This document shows, piece by piece, positions 33,371-43,924 of a stretch of 64,000 bases of DNA. The position numbers and the translations under genes were made by a program. This stretch comes from Halichondria panicea (taxonomy: Eukaryota; Porifera; Demospongiae; Suberitida; Halichondriidae): contig NC_087387.1 in the NCBI RefSeq assembly GCF_963675165.1, forward strand, positions 1,718,501-1,782,500, in the 5' to 3' direction. The stretch's first letter is position 1, and every line of letters begins with the position of its first letter. Below the pieces are notes generated by a model that was not told the DNA's origin, did not search any database, and saw only the letters and a list, made by a program, of their open reading frames with translations.

Positions 33371-35524
33371 ATGGCCGAGGGACCTGATCCAGTTGTTGCT
33401 GATCTTGAGCAAGAAGTGACCTGTGGCATCTGTCATGACCACTACCAGGAGCCAAAGCTGCTCCCTTGTTGTCACTACTACTGCAAGCAATGTATCCTCA
33501 CACTCTCCAGTCGCTACCAACCCAATCAGCCGTTCCCCTGCCCCGACTGTCGTGAGCCCACTCTATTGCCAGACAACAACCCAGACAAACTACCCACTGC
33601 GTTCTTCATCAACCGGATGAAAGCACTCCACTCGAGGATGGAGAAAGCCCACGGCAAGTTGGAGGCTACCTGTGAAATGTGTCCTGGAGGAAAATCCACT
33701 GCATTTTGCCGACAGTGTGTCTGTGAAGAGTCTCATAAAATGAGAGCATTTGCCGGACATGCCGTTTCTACACTGGATGAGCTCAAACAGGGTGGAGTGA
33801 AAGAGGAAGAAGTAACATTCAAAAACCCACCACCCCCAAAATGTAAGGATCATGGGGAGCCAAAAAAGATTTACTGTTTTGATTGCGACAAGCTCATCTG
33901 TCGAGATTGTGTTGTGTTTGATCACCGTGACCACAGGTCAGATTTTGTAAAGAAAGCCGCCTTTGCAACTCGTAAAACGTTAACGGAGCACCTCTCCCCA
34001 CTTAAAAACCTACTGCCTAATCTGAGCACCGCTGTGAATCGAGTGAAAGGAACCAAACAGGAGATCCAAGCCCAGAAAGAACTGACAGAGAGACAAGTGA
34101 ATGCTAAGTTCCAGGAGCTACACGATATTCTCGATCGATGCAAGGTCCGTGTTTTACAGGAATCTACTGCTTTGGCAAATTCAAAGATGGAGAAGCTGAC
34201 GGTTCAAGAAGAGAGTCTGGACCTGTCTCTGGGTATTGCTCAGAGTTTGATTGACTTTGTAGAGCGTACACTGGAGAATGCAAGTGATGAAGAACTGATT
34301 ACGATGCAAGAGCAGGTGGTGAGTCGAATCGATGCCGAGGTGGTGAAGCGAGAGAAGGAAGCAGCCAATCCTGATCGAGTGGAGGAAGATGATTTTGGAG
34401 TCGAGGTTTTTGTATGTGAGAATCTTAAGAAGTTGTGCGAGAACAATGTTGTTACAGTTGTTTATCCTTCTGTGAGGGGTGATGGTATAAAGATGGCTGA
34501 AGTTGACAAATGTGCAAAGCTGAATGTCTATTTAAAACAAGGCAAACCACAAGCAGTATTGAAATCGTTAGTCGATCAATCAACCCAAGAACTACAAGCA
34601 GTGCCTGTGAGTGGCGGAGTGTACAGTGTTGAGTACACTCCTAGGGTACGTGGTCGACACCACCTCCTGATCTCAGTGGACGACCAGCCCATCCCAGAAA
34701 GCCCCTTCTCTGTGTTTGTTAAACTACCCCCCACCAAGCTGGACAAGCCAGTGATGATGATAAAAAGACTCAACAACCCTCAGTATATGGCATTCAACTC
34801 ATCTGAAGAACTGATTGTAACTGACTGGAACTGTGATGTTGTGATGTTTGACAAGAAAGTAGAACAAATTCGAAGCATCAGCAAATCAAAGCATAAGTTT
34901 GGCTATATCTGTGGTGTGGCAGTAGACAATGAGGACAACATCTATGTCTCTGACAGTAACAAAGAGTGTGTATACAAGTTTAACAAAAGAGAAGATCTGC
35001 TGAAAAGGTTTGGGACAAAGGGAAGCGGTCCAAAGGAACTCAACTTCCCTCGAGGGATAGCAGTCACTGGTAATCAAGTGTTAGTGTGTGATCAGAACAA
35101 TCACAGAGTCCAAGTGTTGACGACAGAGCTGGAACCGGTCAGGCAGATTGGTTCAAAGGGAACTGGTAATGGACATTTTAACAGACCAGAGGATATCGCA
35201 ATAGACAATGAACAAAATGGATTGGTGTATGTATCTGACTTTGGTAATCATCGTGTTCAAGTGCTCACTATGGATGGTCGATTTATTCGTTCGATTGGAA
35301 AGAAAGGATGTGGACAAGGAGATCTGTCTTTCCCTTGTGGTGTGTTTGTCACTGGTTTTGTTTATGTCGCTAATGCTGCAAATAATCGTGTGTCAGTATT
35401 CACTAAAGACGGTCAATTTGTTACCTCATTTGGTAATAGTCATATCACTTATCCTTATGGAGTAGCTGTAGACAGTGATGGTTTTGTGTATGTGCGCAGT
35501 CAAGAATCTGTTTTTATTTTTTAG
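33371..35524 (+). CDS. TRIM-NHL protein, copy C (shortened B-box 1)
   Basis: Same family and architecture as copy A; 717 aa from the ATG at 33371 (MAEGPDP), chosen because it matches copies B and D. An ATG 27 nt upstream in frame is less likely, since the sequence before 33355 looks like a splice acceptor (TTTCTAG). RING intact (CGIC, CCHYYCKQC, CPDC). B-box 1 has lost about six residues relative to copy A: CRQCV is followed directly by CEESHKM, so the CNTC-type zinc pair is damaged. B-box 2 (CKDH, CFDC, CRDC, HRDH), coiled coil, filamin domain and NHL repeats are present. The last NHL blade ends VRSQESVFIF. Confidence 0.9.
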   Translation: MAEGPDPVVADLEQEVTCGICHDHYQEPKLLPCCHYYCKQCILTLSSRYQPNQPFPCPDCREPTLLPDNNPDKLPTAFFINRMKALHSRMEKAHGKLEATCEMCPGGKSTAFCRQCVCEESHKMRAFAGHAVSTLDELKQGGVKEEEVTFKNPPPPKCKDHGEPKKIYCFDCDKLICRDCVVFDHRDHRSDFVKKAAFATRKTLTEHLSPLKNLLPNLSTAVNRVKGTKQEIQAQKELTERQVNAKFQELHDILDRCKVRVLQESTALANSKMEKLTVQEESLDLSLGIAQSLIDFVERTLENASDEELITMQEQVVSRIDAEVVKREKEAANPDRVEEDDFGVEVFVCENLKKLCENNVVTVVYPSVRGDGIKMAEVDKCAKLNVYLKQGKPQAVLKSLVDQSTQELQAVPVSGGVYSVEYTPRVRGRHHLLISVDDQPIPESPFSVFVKLPPTKLDKPVMMIKRLNNPQYMAFNSSEELIVTDWNCDVVMFDKKVEQIRSISKSKHKFGYICGVAVDNEDNIYVSDSNKECVYKFNKREDLLKRFGTKGSGPKELNFPRGIAVTGNQVLVCDQNNHRVQVLTTELEPVRQIGSKGTGNGHFNRPEDIAIDNEQNGLVYVSDFGNHRVQVLTMDGRFIRSIGKKGCGQGDLSFPCGVFVTGFVYVANAANNRVSVFTKDGQFVTSFGNSHITYPYGVAVDSDGFVYVRSQESVFIF

Positions 35525-35801
35525 AGTCTTTAAGTGCCTGTCATCACGTTTACTTTTGCTTGTGTATGTGTAGCAGCAATCTGTATAGTTATGTTAATTT
35601 GTATTAAGCAAATCTGTGTTTGTGTACGTTATTTTGTAATTATTATTAGCATCATTACAGTATACAGTACATTTTTTTCTCAATTTTCAATTGATTGATA
35701 AACGCCACAATGTGTAGAGGATTAAGGGATGTTGACGACATTATTATATATAATAAAACATGGAAGTGGTTCACTCGCAGTCTCTCCATCAATACTCTCT
35801 G

Positions 35802-36484
35802 TCACTGTGCTAGCTTTGGTGGTGGGTTGAGGGAGAATATAGTGTCGGCCGTAAATATCATCATCGAATACGGTTGTTGTTGGATGTGGTGTGAGGGTGG
35901 GCGTTGGTGAAGATGTGCTGGATGGGGGAGTGGTCTATGCTGACGTAGGAGCTGTTGATGAATGTCTTCTCTTGTGGACTGTGTGTGCAGTGAGGGACTG
36001 TTGTTCAGGACACACAGATTCCTGTAGGGAAGGAACAAACACCCTCAATTCTATAGCTGGATATTGTTAATGCAAATACTAGCCATGCATACCGTATAAT
36101 TGTTACTACTTTCCACACAAACAGTGAAGGATATCAACAAACTATGCATGGGAGAGAAATGTGATCAACCACTTCAATCCAATCAGCCAGTGCAATTTAC
36201 ACTGTGTACATTCTTTGATACAACAGATACATGAATGTGCATTGCAGAACACTTCGCCAGAAAATCATTAAACAATCGATCCAAACCCAAATTATAGTTG
36301 TCTAAAGATACTTACGTTGTGGGTAGTAATTGTTGCCACCAGAGAAGCACTGAGCTGCAAATAGTACCAGCTATATATACAAGTGAGGAATTGTGATGGA
36401 AACGGAAAGGCACTCACTGGGTTGTGAGCATCTTGAACACTTTTTCATATTCATAAAGATCTACTATGGCTATGCACATAGATC
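35802..36484 (-). CDS. Candidate small spliced gene of unknown function
   Basis: Unrecognised. Three putative exons on the minus strand (36418-36484, 36316-36354, 35802-36021) each have GT-AG borders and join into one open frame. That frame could start at the ATG at 36477-36479 (MCIAIVDLYEYEKVFKMLTT) and gives about 104 aa to the stop at 35802. The last exon is rich in His, Pro and Gln (HHIQQQPY). No domain recognised. Upstream (36575-36800) is repeat sequence, so a 5' part could be missing. It could equally be chance splice sites or an old gene fragment. Confidence 0.3.
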
Positions 36485-36574
36485 CTAGAATCATTATTTA
36501 AAGGACAGTGGTCATGCATTTGTATTTTATTCACTCACTCCATCATGTCAGTAGTCTCGTGGACCAGCCGATAT

Positions 36575-36710
36575 ATTATCGTCTGGCAAATTACACATGA
36601 GCTACTTGTGCAGCGGTCTAAGTGGCTGTTTGCATTGATAAGTGGTTAGTGGGTGGAGGACGGATGTGTGAAACCACATAATTAGATTTGCCAAATCTAC
36701 TTTAGCTAGC
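36575..36710. repeat. Dispersed repeat shared with 27298-27410
   Basis: Both places share TATCGTCTGGCAAATTACAC, then AAGTGGCTGTT and GATAAGTGGTTAGTGG, ending GAAACCACATAA. Each copy has its own small indels. Here further inverted pieces follow at 36710-36800 (CACTTATCAGCCACTTAGA). Family unknown. Confidence 0.65.
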
Positions 36711-37204
36711 AGTGCAGCTGTGCGGTTTCACAACTTACTACAAACACTTATCAGCCACTTAGAGCGCCACGATATTTGTGGCGCGGTCAACACAACTCTG
36801 TACCGCGAGACTATCATGTCAGTTGGCTTCACTGCTTCACTGCCTTGAAGAAAAGTGTGGGTGTTGAAACAAAAAGTGGGCGTATCTGGTAAGATTTATA
36901 CATTATGTAATGGGCGTAGCATGTAGTCTAAGTACAAGGTACATGCAAAACAACAAAGTAAATGTGCATCTGAAATTGAAGGGGTCTAGATAAAACAGTA
37001 GGTAAGTTTTTCAAGAGGTCAAGCTAAGCTTGACCTAATGATCACTTAGTACAAACATTCTAGTATAAGCTTGACCGCTGGACAGGCCTAATGATCACTT
37101 AGTACAAACATTCTAGTACTCAATTTCTAGCGAAGTTGCTAGAATAGCTTCATGCTTTTATAAATGTTGTACAATTAAATGCATTCCCCAGATCTGAACT
37201 AACA

Positions 37205-39388
37205 ATGGCCGAAGGACCTGATCCAGTTGTTGCTGATCTCGAGCAAGAAGTGACCTGTGGCATCTGTCATGACCGCTACCAGGAGCCAAAGCTGCTCCCT
37301 TGTTGTCACTACTACTGCAAGCAATGCATCCTCACACTCTCCAGTCGCTACCCACCCAACCAGCCGTTCCCCTGCCCCGACTGTCGTGAGCCCACTCTAT
37401 TGCCAGACAACAACCCAGACAGACTTCCCACTGCGTTCTTCATCAACCGGATGAAAGCACTCCACTCGAGGATGGAGAAAGCTCATGGCAAGTTGGAGGC
37501 TACCTGTGAAATGTGCTCTAGAGGAGGAAAAGCAATCGCATTTTGCCGACAATGTGTGAACTTTATATGCAATACTTGCGTTGATTCGCACAAACATATA
37601 AGAGTATTTGCCTCACATGCCATCTCCACTCTGGAAGACCTCAAACAGGGCGGAGTGAAAGAACTAACATATGACAGCCCACCACTCCCAAAATGCGAGG
37701 ATCATGAGGAGCCAAAAAAAATTTTCTGTTTTGATTGCGACAAGCTCATCTGTCGAGACTGTGCTGTGTTCGATCACCGTGACCACAAGTCAGAGTTTGT
37801 TAAGAAAGCCGCCCCCGCAACTCGCAAAAAGCTGACGGATCACCTCTCCCCACTCAAGAACCTACTGCCTGATCTGAGCACCGCTGTGAATCAAGTGAAA
37901 AGAACTAAACAAGAGATCCAGGCCCAGAAAAAACTGATGGAGAGACAAGTGAATTCTAAGTTCCAGGAGCTACACGATGTACTCGATCGATGCAAGGTCC
38001 GTATTTTACGAGAGTCTTCTGATTTGACTGATTCAAAGATGGAGAAACTGACAGTTCAAGAGAAGGGTCTGGACCTGTCCCTGGGCACTGCTCAGAGTTT
38101 GATTGACTTTGTAGAGCGTACACTGGAGAATGCAAGTGATGAAGAACTGATTACGATGCAAGAGCAGGTGGTGAGTCGAATCGATGCCGAGGTGGTGAAG
38201 CGAGGGAAGGAAGCAGCCAGCGCTGATCCCGTAGAGAAAGATGATTTCGGAATCGAGATGTTTGTTTGTGAGGATCTCAAGAAATTGTGTGAGAACAATG
38301 CTATTGTGTATGATGGAAAGCCGATTGTGAAAGGAGACGGCACTAAAACAGCTAAAGTTGATATGTGTTCAAAATTGACTGTTTATTGTGGCTCGAAAAA
38401 TGTTGAGCTGCAAGTTGTTCTGAAAACACTAGCTGATGATACATCTAAACAACTGCAAGCAGTGCCTGTGAGTGGTGGAGTGTACAGCATTGAGTACACC
38501 CCTAGTGTACGTGGTCGACACCATCTCCTGATCTCAGTGGACGACCAGCCCATCCCAGGAAGCCCCTTCTCTGTATTCGTGAAAATGCTCCCCACCACCC
38601 TGGACAAACCTGTGAGGGTGATAAAAGGATTGAACAATCCTCAGTGTATGACATTTAACTCATCAAATGAACTGATTGTAGCTGACAGTAATGTTATGGT
38701 GTTCGACAAGAAAGGAGAACAAATTCGAATGTTTCTCAAATCAAAGCATAAGTTTGGCAGTATCTCTGGTGTTGCAGTAGACAAGGAGGACAACATCTAT
38801 GTCTCTGACAGCAACAAACACTGTGTGTACAAGTTCAACAAAAGAGGAGATCTGTTGAAAACGTTTGGGAAGATTGGAAGTTTTCCAACGTCATTCAACT
38901 CCCCTCGAGGGATAGCAATCGCTGGTGGTCAAGTGTTTGTGTGCGATCACAAAAACCACAGAGTTCAAGTGTTGACGACAGAGCTGGAACCGGTCAGGCA
39001 GATTGGTTCAAAGGGAACTGGTAATGGACATTTTAACAGACCAGAGGATGTCGCAATAGACAATGAACAAATGGTATATGTCACCGACTGGGGTAACGAT
39101 CGTGTTCAAGTGCTCACTATGGATGGTCGGTTTATTTGCTCGTTTGGGAAGAGAGGAAGTGGACAAAGTGATCTGTCTTCCCCTTGTGGTGTGTGTGTCT
39201 CTGGTTTTGTTTATGTTGTTGATCGGAATAATTGTGTGTCTGTGTTCACTAAAGACGGTCAGTTTGTCACATCATTTGGTAATGGTCATATCAGTAATCC
39301 TATCGGAATAGCTGTGGACAGTGACGGTGTACAGTACGTGTGCAGCGAGAAAGCTGTTGTTATCTTTAATTTAATAGCTCTAAAGTAA
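37205..39388 (+). CDS. TRIM-NHL protein, copy D
   Basis: Intact 727-codon frame from the conserved MAEGPDP start. RING (CGIC, CCHYYCKQC, CPDC), B-box 1 with a one-residue insertion (CEMCSRGGKA) and all ligands (CRQC, CNTC, SHKH), B-box 2 (CEDH, CFDC, CRDC, HRDH), coiled coil, filamin domain (GVYSIEYTPSVRGRHHLLIS) and NHL repeats ending KAVVIFNLIALK, a slightly longer tail than copies A and C. It lies 1.7 kb downstream of copy C in the same orientation, so C and D look like a tandem pair. Function as for copy A; NHL surface residues differ most between copies, which would suit different targets. Confidence 0.92.
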   Translation: MAEGPDPVVADLEQEVTCGICHDRYQEPKLLPCCHYYCKQCILTLSSRYPPNQPFPCPDCREPTLLPDNNPDRLPTAFFINRMKALHSRMEKAHGKLEATCEMCSRGGKAIAFCRQCVNFICNTCVDSHKHIRVFASHAISTLEDLKQGGVKELTYDSPPLPKCEDHEEPKKIFCFDCDKLICRDCAVFDHRDHKSEFVKKAAPATRKKLTDHLSPLKNLLPDLSTAVNQVKRTKQEIQAQKKLMERQVNSKFQELHDVLDRCKVRILRESSDLTDSKMEKLTVQEKGLDLSLGTAQSLIDFVERTLENASDEELITMQEQVVSRIDAEVVKRGKEAASADPVEKDDFGIEMFVCEDLKKLCENNAIVYDGKPIVKGDGTKTAKVDMCSKLTVYCGSKNVELQVVLKTLADDTSKQLQAVPVSGGVYSIEYTPSVRGRHHLLISVDDQPIPGSPFSVFVKMLPTTLDKPVRVIKGLNNPQCMTFNSSNELIVADSNVMVFDKKGEQIRMFLKSKHKFGSISGVAVDKEDNIYVSDSNKHCVYKFNKRGDLLKTFGKIGSFPTSFNSPRGIAIAGGQVFVCDHKNHRVQVLTTELEPVRQIGSKGTGNGHFNRPEDVAIDNEQMVYVTDWGNDRVQVLTMDGRFICSFGKRGSGQSDLSSPCGVCVSGFVYVVDRNNCVSVFTKDGQFVTSFGNGHISNPIGIAVDSDGVQYVCSEKAVVIFNLIALK

Positions 39389-40123
39389 ATTTTTGGTAAT
39401 GTGTGTGTGTCGTGTTGGTTTTTTTTTTATAGTGTATTTTGTTAGCATAATTATGTGTGCAGTTGCCGGTCTGTTATTTACTGTATAGAAGATAAGTATT
39501 AGTTATTGCTCAGTACGAGTGCAACATGCCATATGTTGCACGAGGGTGCCTGCAATAACTAGCTTGTTGCCCAATGGCGTCAAACTATTCTGATTGGTCA
39601 ATTTTCCCCTATAAATTGTACTAAAAGACATGTGTTTTGTTGTGCTGAATTCTCTTCCCACAACTAGGTAGGGAGGGTGGGGCATAAGTCCCAAACAGAT
39701 TTCCCTCCCAAAATCTACAACCATAATTATAATGAAGTGCAATTATATGGTTGCTATGGTTGTGATGAAATATGCCATATACAGATCACTGGATTGCTTT
39801 GATCTGCCCACTCACTGGGCAACAAGCATCGTCAGATCATAATGTGTATAATGTTTAAAATCACAAATTAAAAGTCTTACTTTTATGTCAATAGCAATAA
39901 AAATTAAGAGTGATGAAAGCTGCACTGTGCTAATGCCTCCCGCCATGTTTTGCTTTGCTCGAAAAGTATCAGATATTAATTATATAGAAGAGGTAAAATA
40001 TATTGTTAGCAATTGTTGACAATGTACATGTGTATATATTCTGTAAAACAAATCTGACAGCTTTACAACTATAAAAAAACACATGGTAGTTCATTAGGAG
40101 AATGAAATTTAAAAACTATCTGA
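39389..40123. other. Spacer between TRIM-D and the four-TM gene
   Basis: No gene seen in 735 bp. There is a short hairpin at about 39519-39543 (GAGTGCAACAT and ATGTTGCAC), and an inverted pair, CTTGTTGCCCA near 39561 and TGGGCAACAAG near 39816, which may be ends of a degraded element of about 300 bp. Confidence 0.5.
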
Positions 40124-43010
40124 TTATGCTAGTGCATCATTTCCAACTTCTTCATCTGCTGCTATCTCATTCTCGTCCGTTTCTATGGGTTTGAAGCCCT
40201 TGGGTACTTTCTTGAGGTACTTGTAGGATACTATACTGTACAGGTAGATTGTCAAGCCCCACTTGCACACCATGAAGTTCCACACACACACCACGTAGTA
40301 GCTTGCTGGCAAGGAGATTTCTGTGTATGGGGTAATGACCACATAATGTTTAACAAGCAAAATGAGATTGTACAACAAGAGTATTGAAGTGGCGGATCCA
40401 GGAAAAATGAAAGGGGGGTTCCAAACTAACGAGTGGACAGCACGAGTAGTAAAAGTCACGTGCAGTGCGAGTTTTTTTGGGGTTACGCCCTTTTCCGGTC
40501 ACACGTTGTGCAGTAAGACTAGGGAAAATCCCATTCTCAGCCAGGGGAAGTCCCATAATAGACTTGCATAGCTAGCTTCCTTTATCTATATGCTGCCACA
40601 AACAGTCAACTAGCTAGCCTAGAATCAAGCTACAAAAACTGATAAATAGCTATATAGCTGGTAGCTGTAGTAAAGCAATAGCTAAACTGAAAGGGGGGAT
40701 CCGTGGCACCTTGGGATCTCCCCCTGCATCTGCCACTGTACTTAAACCATAGATCGAAAAGGAAGGGGATTGGAAACGACCAAGCCTCCCTGTGTAAATG
40801 GTTGAAACACTCCGCTTTATGATTTCGCGCTCGCGATTATTTTTGTTTTGACCGTACTCTGGTTGTATTTCAACTGTTTCTAGCTCTCCTATCCACTAGC
40901 GATCACTCAGAGGCCGGGAGGTTACTCTAGAGAAGTAAGTTTACACCACTGACAAGCTTTAACTTGTCTAAGTCCGCTGTCTTTACTCTGTTTTTAGTTT
41001 TACTCCATGTCAACTTTTCTCTTTCCCTGCTGCGAAGCCTAAACAGCAAAAGACATTGCTTGACTTGGTTATTATGTATCTATAAGTGCTATATAGAATG
41101 GTTTCATGACATGGATAAGCTTTACTGTTTATAAACATTTGCAGTATAGTCCTTCAAACCGCTTTAGTATACTTTTAGACACACCACGGGCCTTGACCTC
41201 TCACGACTTCATAGTAAGGGCTATTCCTTCTTTTATAGCATTTATTTGTTTAGTGATAGTGGTTGCGTTGCTTAGTCGACCTTTTAGAGCTATATTATCT
41301 TTACTTTTTAGAATATTTAACATTAAAAGTGATCAATTTCACCATTTCTATGTACAGCACATTGTATGGCAGCCAAGACAGGTAATGAGCATGCTGACTA
41401 TAAAATAATCCCTTTGTACTTTTAGCCACGCCCTATAACGCGAAGTGTTTCACGTAAAAATTTTCGTTTCCAATCCCCTTCCTTTTCAATCTATGCTTAA
41501 GGTTACGGTCAACCGTTTGCTCATTAATTATTCATGAGCTAGATCTAGTGATCTTTTCCAGCTAGAATGAGCTGGAAGTCCAGTTGAAACGCAGTAGTCA
41601 TTTCATGGCTCGAATAGACATTTTTACTATAAAGCTTAGGTACAGTCTACTGTAGCTTCACTATATGCAGGGCGGGTCGAAGAGATATTTCGAAAAAAGG
41701 CTACTGAAAGCTCACAAGAGGCTGTTTTCCTTGGCTCTGGCCGCCATTTTAAGTGGAGTTAGTCTACATATTATTATTTTGTGAGAGTTTGTTGGCCTGG
41801 AAAGAAAAAAACGCTTCGACCCGCCCTCCAGAATGGTAAGAAGCATCATATAAGACCAAGAACACAGAGCTAGAAGTGTTTTTGGAAGTTTAAAATGACT
41901 ACTAGTTTTGTGTTGTTTCTAGTAACTTGATGATCGCTCAGAGCTTCCACTGGAAAATGTTTTGAAGACTGATACTTGTCATACAGGATGATACACCGAT
42001 ATATTTATCATGTGTGTGCTTCAAATTTTTATCATGGCATTTATAGTTTCACAAAAATCATGAGCAAACTGTTTACCGCAACCTTAAACAGACACGCACA
42101 GACATTGTAGTAATAGATTGAGGAAGTAAAAAAATACCGTGACATTTTGGAGGCACTAACTCCTTCGCGAGCTACACCACAGCATAAGTAAAAATTAGCT
42201 TTTGTGAAATTTCCTCTGAATGAAATGCAGCCACCTCACTATTATGGCCAAGCTTCACTGTCTCAAAGGATGGCCGAGAGTCTACAGTAACTCTTCTTAC
42301 AGTTGGGACCAAATATATATTTCAGTGGACAGCTGATGATACTAGCTGAAATAATTTGTCCGAGGGGATTAAATATCGAAATATTTGGTTCCCCCGAAGG
42401 GCGGACAGAATCTTTCGTGATAGGTCCTATAATTACATCGGAGGTTGCCACTGTATTCCCACACTACCACGAGTATAGTACGCTACTAACTCACCAATGT
42501 GGTGGAGAGTATCTGTGATCGCCAGTCCGAGATAAGCAACGAACCCACCGCCCCCCAACCCCAAACAGAGTGCTCCGATCATGCCGAATATGGTGAGAAC
42601 AACGGCACTGGGGGCACGTCTCTTCTTCTCCTTGATGACGTACAGATAGATGTATTGAGCCATACACACAATGGACAACACGGCTGATGCTAGGGCCCAG
42701 CAGGCAGCATGACTGGAGGGAACAAAGTTTTTAGCTATTAATGTCATATCATGCAGTACACATTTCAAAAGGGGTTACTTTATTTCCACATGTTGGTTAT
42801 TTAATTTATAGCTCACAAATACAAATCAAGTAAAGCTATAAATATAGCATGCAAGGGCTGTAGTAGTACAGTCAGCATATTTTCTGAATCTACCGGGTAC
42901 CTGTTATGGAACACTCCCGAGAAAACGCAAGCAGCTAGGATGCCAACCAGAATTCCACTCCCAGAGTAGATCAGACGAAACACAAACATATGCAATGGGT
43001 TGCAAGCCAT
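40124..43010 (-). CDS. Four-transmembrane protein of unknown family
   Basis: Not recognised. Three exons: 42901-43010, 42495-42712 and 40124-40320, with phases 2 and 1 agreeing at the joins; 174 aa. Start MACNPLHMF at 43010. Four hydrophobic segments: about residues 8-32 (FRLIYSGSGILVGILAACVF), 38-60 (ACWALASAVLSIVCMAQYIY), 70-95 (VVLTIFGMIGALCLGLGGGG) and 112-135 (YYVVCVWNFMVCKWGLTIYL). A basic loop (KEKKRRAP) lies between segments 2 and 3, and the tail is acidic and presumably cytosolic. The 2.2 kb second intron is filled by three inverted-repeat elements. Head to head with GGACT, 113 bp apart. Confidence 0.7.
40386..40738. mobile_element. TIR-type MITE in the four-TM gene intron
   Basis: Ends AGTGGCGGATCCAGGAAAAA and GCATCTGCCACT, a terminal pattern (AGTGGCGGA) common in hAT-type MITEs. 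Flanks GTATTGA and GTACTTA are similar but not identical, so the target duplication is degraded or chance. Confidence 0.55.
40748..41495. mobile_element. CATAGAT-ended TIR element (748 bp)
   Basis: Inverted ends of about 32 bp with one mismatch, containing AAGGAAGGGGATTGGAAACG. Flanks CTTAAAC and CTTAAGG are an imperfect 5-7 bp target duplication. The ends are related to those of the element at 56198-57736. The 100-codon frame at 41106-41408 inside resembles no transposase that I know. Confidence 0.75.
41498..42088. mobile_element. Inverted-repeat element adjoining the CATAGAT element
   Basis: Left end TTAAGGTTACGGTCAACCGT and right end (reversed) TTTAAGGTTGCGGTAAACAG, then TTTGCTCAT in both: about 28 bp with a few mismatches. 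A second inverted pair inside (GGGCGGGTCGAAG at about 41671 and CTTCGACCCGCCC at about 41814) may be a further nested element. No coding capacity. Confidence 0.65.
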
Positions 43011-43123
43011 CTCTACTAGCTTGGTTGCTGTTGGAGCAGCTGAGAGCAAATTGTTGAGTCAGCTGTTTTTGGAAGAAACACCGGAAATCAACTGCATTGC
43101 TAATTAGCTATACGTACCTCATC
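43011..43123. promoter_or_regulatory. 113-bp bidirectional promoter region
   Basis: The start codons of the four-TM gene (minus) and GGACT (plus) lie 113 bp apart, so both transcripts must start within or beyond this stretch. No TATA box is evident. Confidence 0.5.
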
Positions 43124-43772
43124 ATGTCCCTGACTAGAGTGTTTGTGTATGGCACCTTAAAGAGAGGTCACCCCAACAATTACCTCTTGTCTGATAGCAC
43201 TGGAAAATATGGAGCGGCTCAGTTTGTGGGTGGAGCTACCTTGGTCAACAAGTATCCCCTCGTGATATTTGGTCGCTACAATCTCCCCTTCCTATTGGCC
43301 GCCGAGGGACAGGGGAAGGTGCAACAAATGATTATAATTATTCATGCCATAAATTAGATGGGCGTGGCCCCTATTTTTAGGGACGGGCACGCCCATCTAG
43401 CCATATATAATGTTCTGGCACTATGTATACCCTAATCACCCACCCATATACACACTCACACAGAACGTCAATGGGGAGCTGTATGATGTCGACACCAAGA
43501 TGCTAGCCAAACTTGACGACCTTGAGAGACACCCTGAGGTCTACACACGTACACCAGTCGATTGCATACTAAACCAGCCTGTGTCTTCAGAGGAGGAGTC
43601 GAACCAAACTATCAGGGCTGAGATCTACTTGCTCTACAACTTCAACAAATCAATGCTCTCAATGCCCTTCCTCAGTGACTATTCCATGGAGGCAGTAAAG
43701 AACAAGCCATATTCGCATCGGGAGAACAGAAGTACAGAGTACAACATTTGTAGTGAAATCAAAGAACAATAG
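43124..43772 (+). CDS. GGACT: Gamma-glutamylamine cyclotransferase
   Basis: Cytosolic enzyme that releases 5-oxoproline and free lysine from gamma-glutamyl-epsilon-lysine left by transglutaminase-crosslinked proteins. Two exons, 43124-43318 and 43464-43772 (phase 0); 167 aa, slightly longer than the human enzyme. The substrate-binding motif VYGTLKRG is at residues 8-15, the YPLVIFGRYNLPFLL strand matches the family, and the catalytic glutamate is probably Glu86 in LDDLERHPEVY. The C-terminal SHRENRSTEYN resembles the family tail. It is tail to tail with the zinc-finger gene at 43925. The intron holds a 45-bp hairpin. Confidence 0.9.
43354..43402. repeat. Hairpin in the GGACT intron
   Basis: TTAGATGGGCGTGGCCCCTA and, inverted, GGGCACGCCCATCTAGCC form a stem of about 16-18 bp with one bulge and a short loop. 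It fills a third of the 145-bp intron. Confidence 0.75.
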
Positions 43773-43924
43773 TAATTTGGCGTGCCTTTTTTCCACATCA
43801 AACCTCTAAGTGACTGTAGTAGTAACATTTTCGTAATAATTTTTCAGCATACATAAACTGACATAAAGTAACATAATAACATAACATATAAATAATCAAC
43901 ACAGAACATTTATTATGATACTAG

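Noticed and set aside
41106-41408. 100-codon hydrophobic frame inside the CATAGAT element
   Set aside because: No similarity to transposases or known membrane proteins, and it sits in an AT-rich element where chance hydrophobic frames are common.
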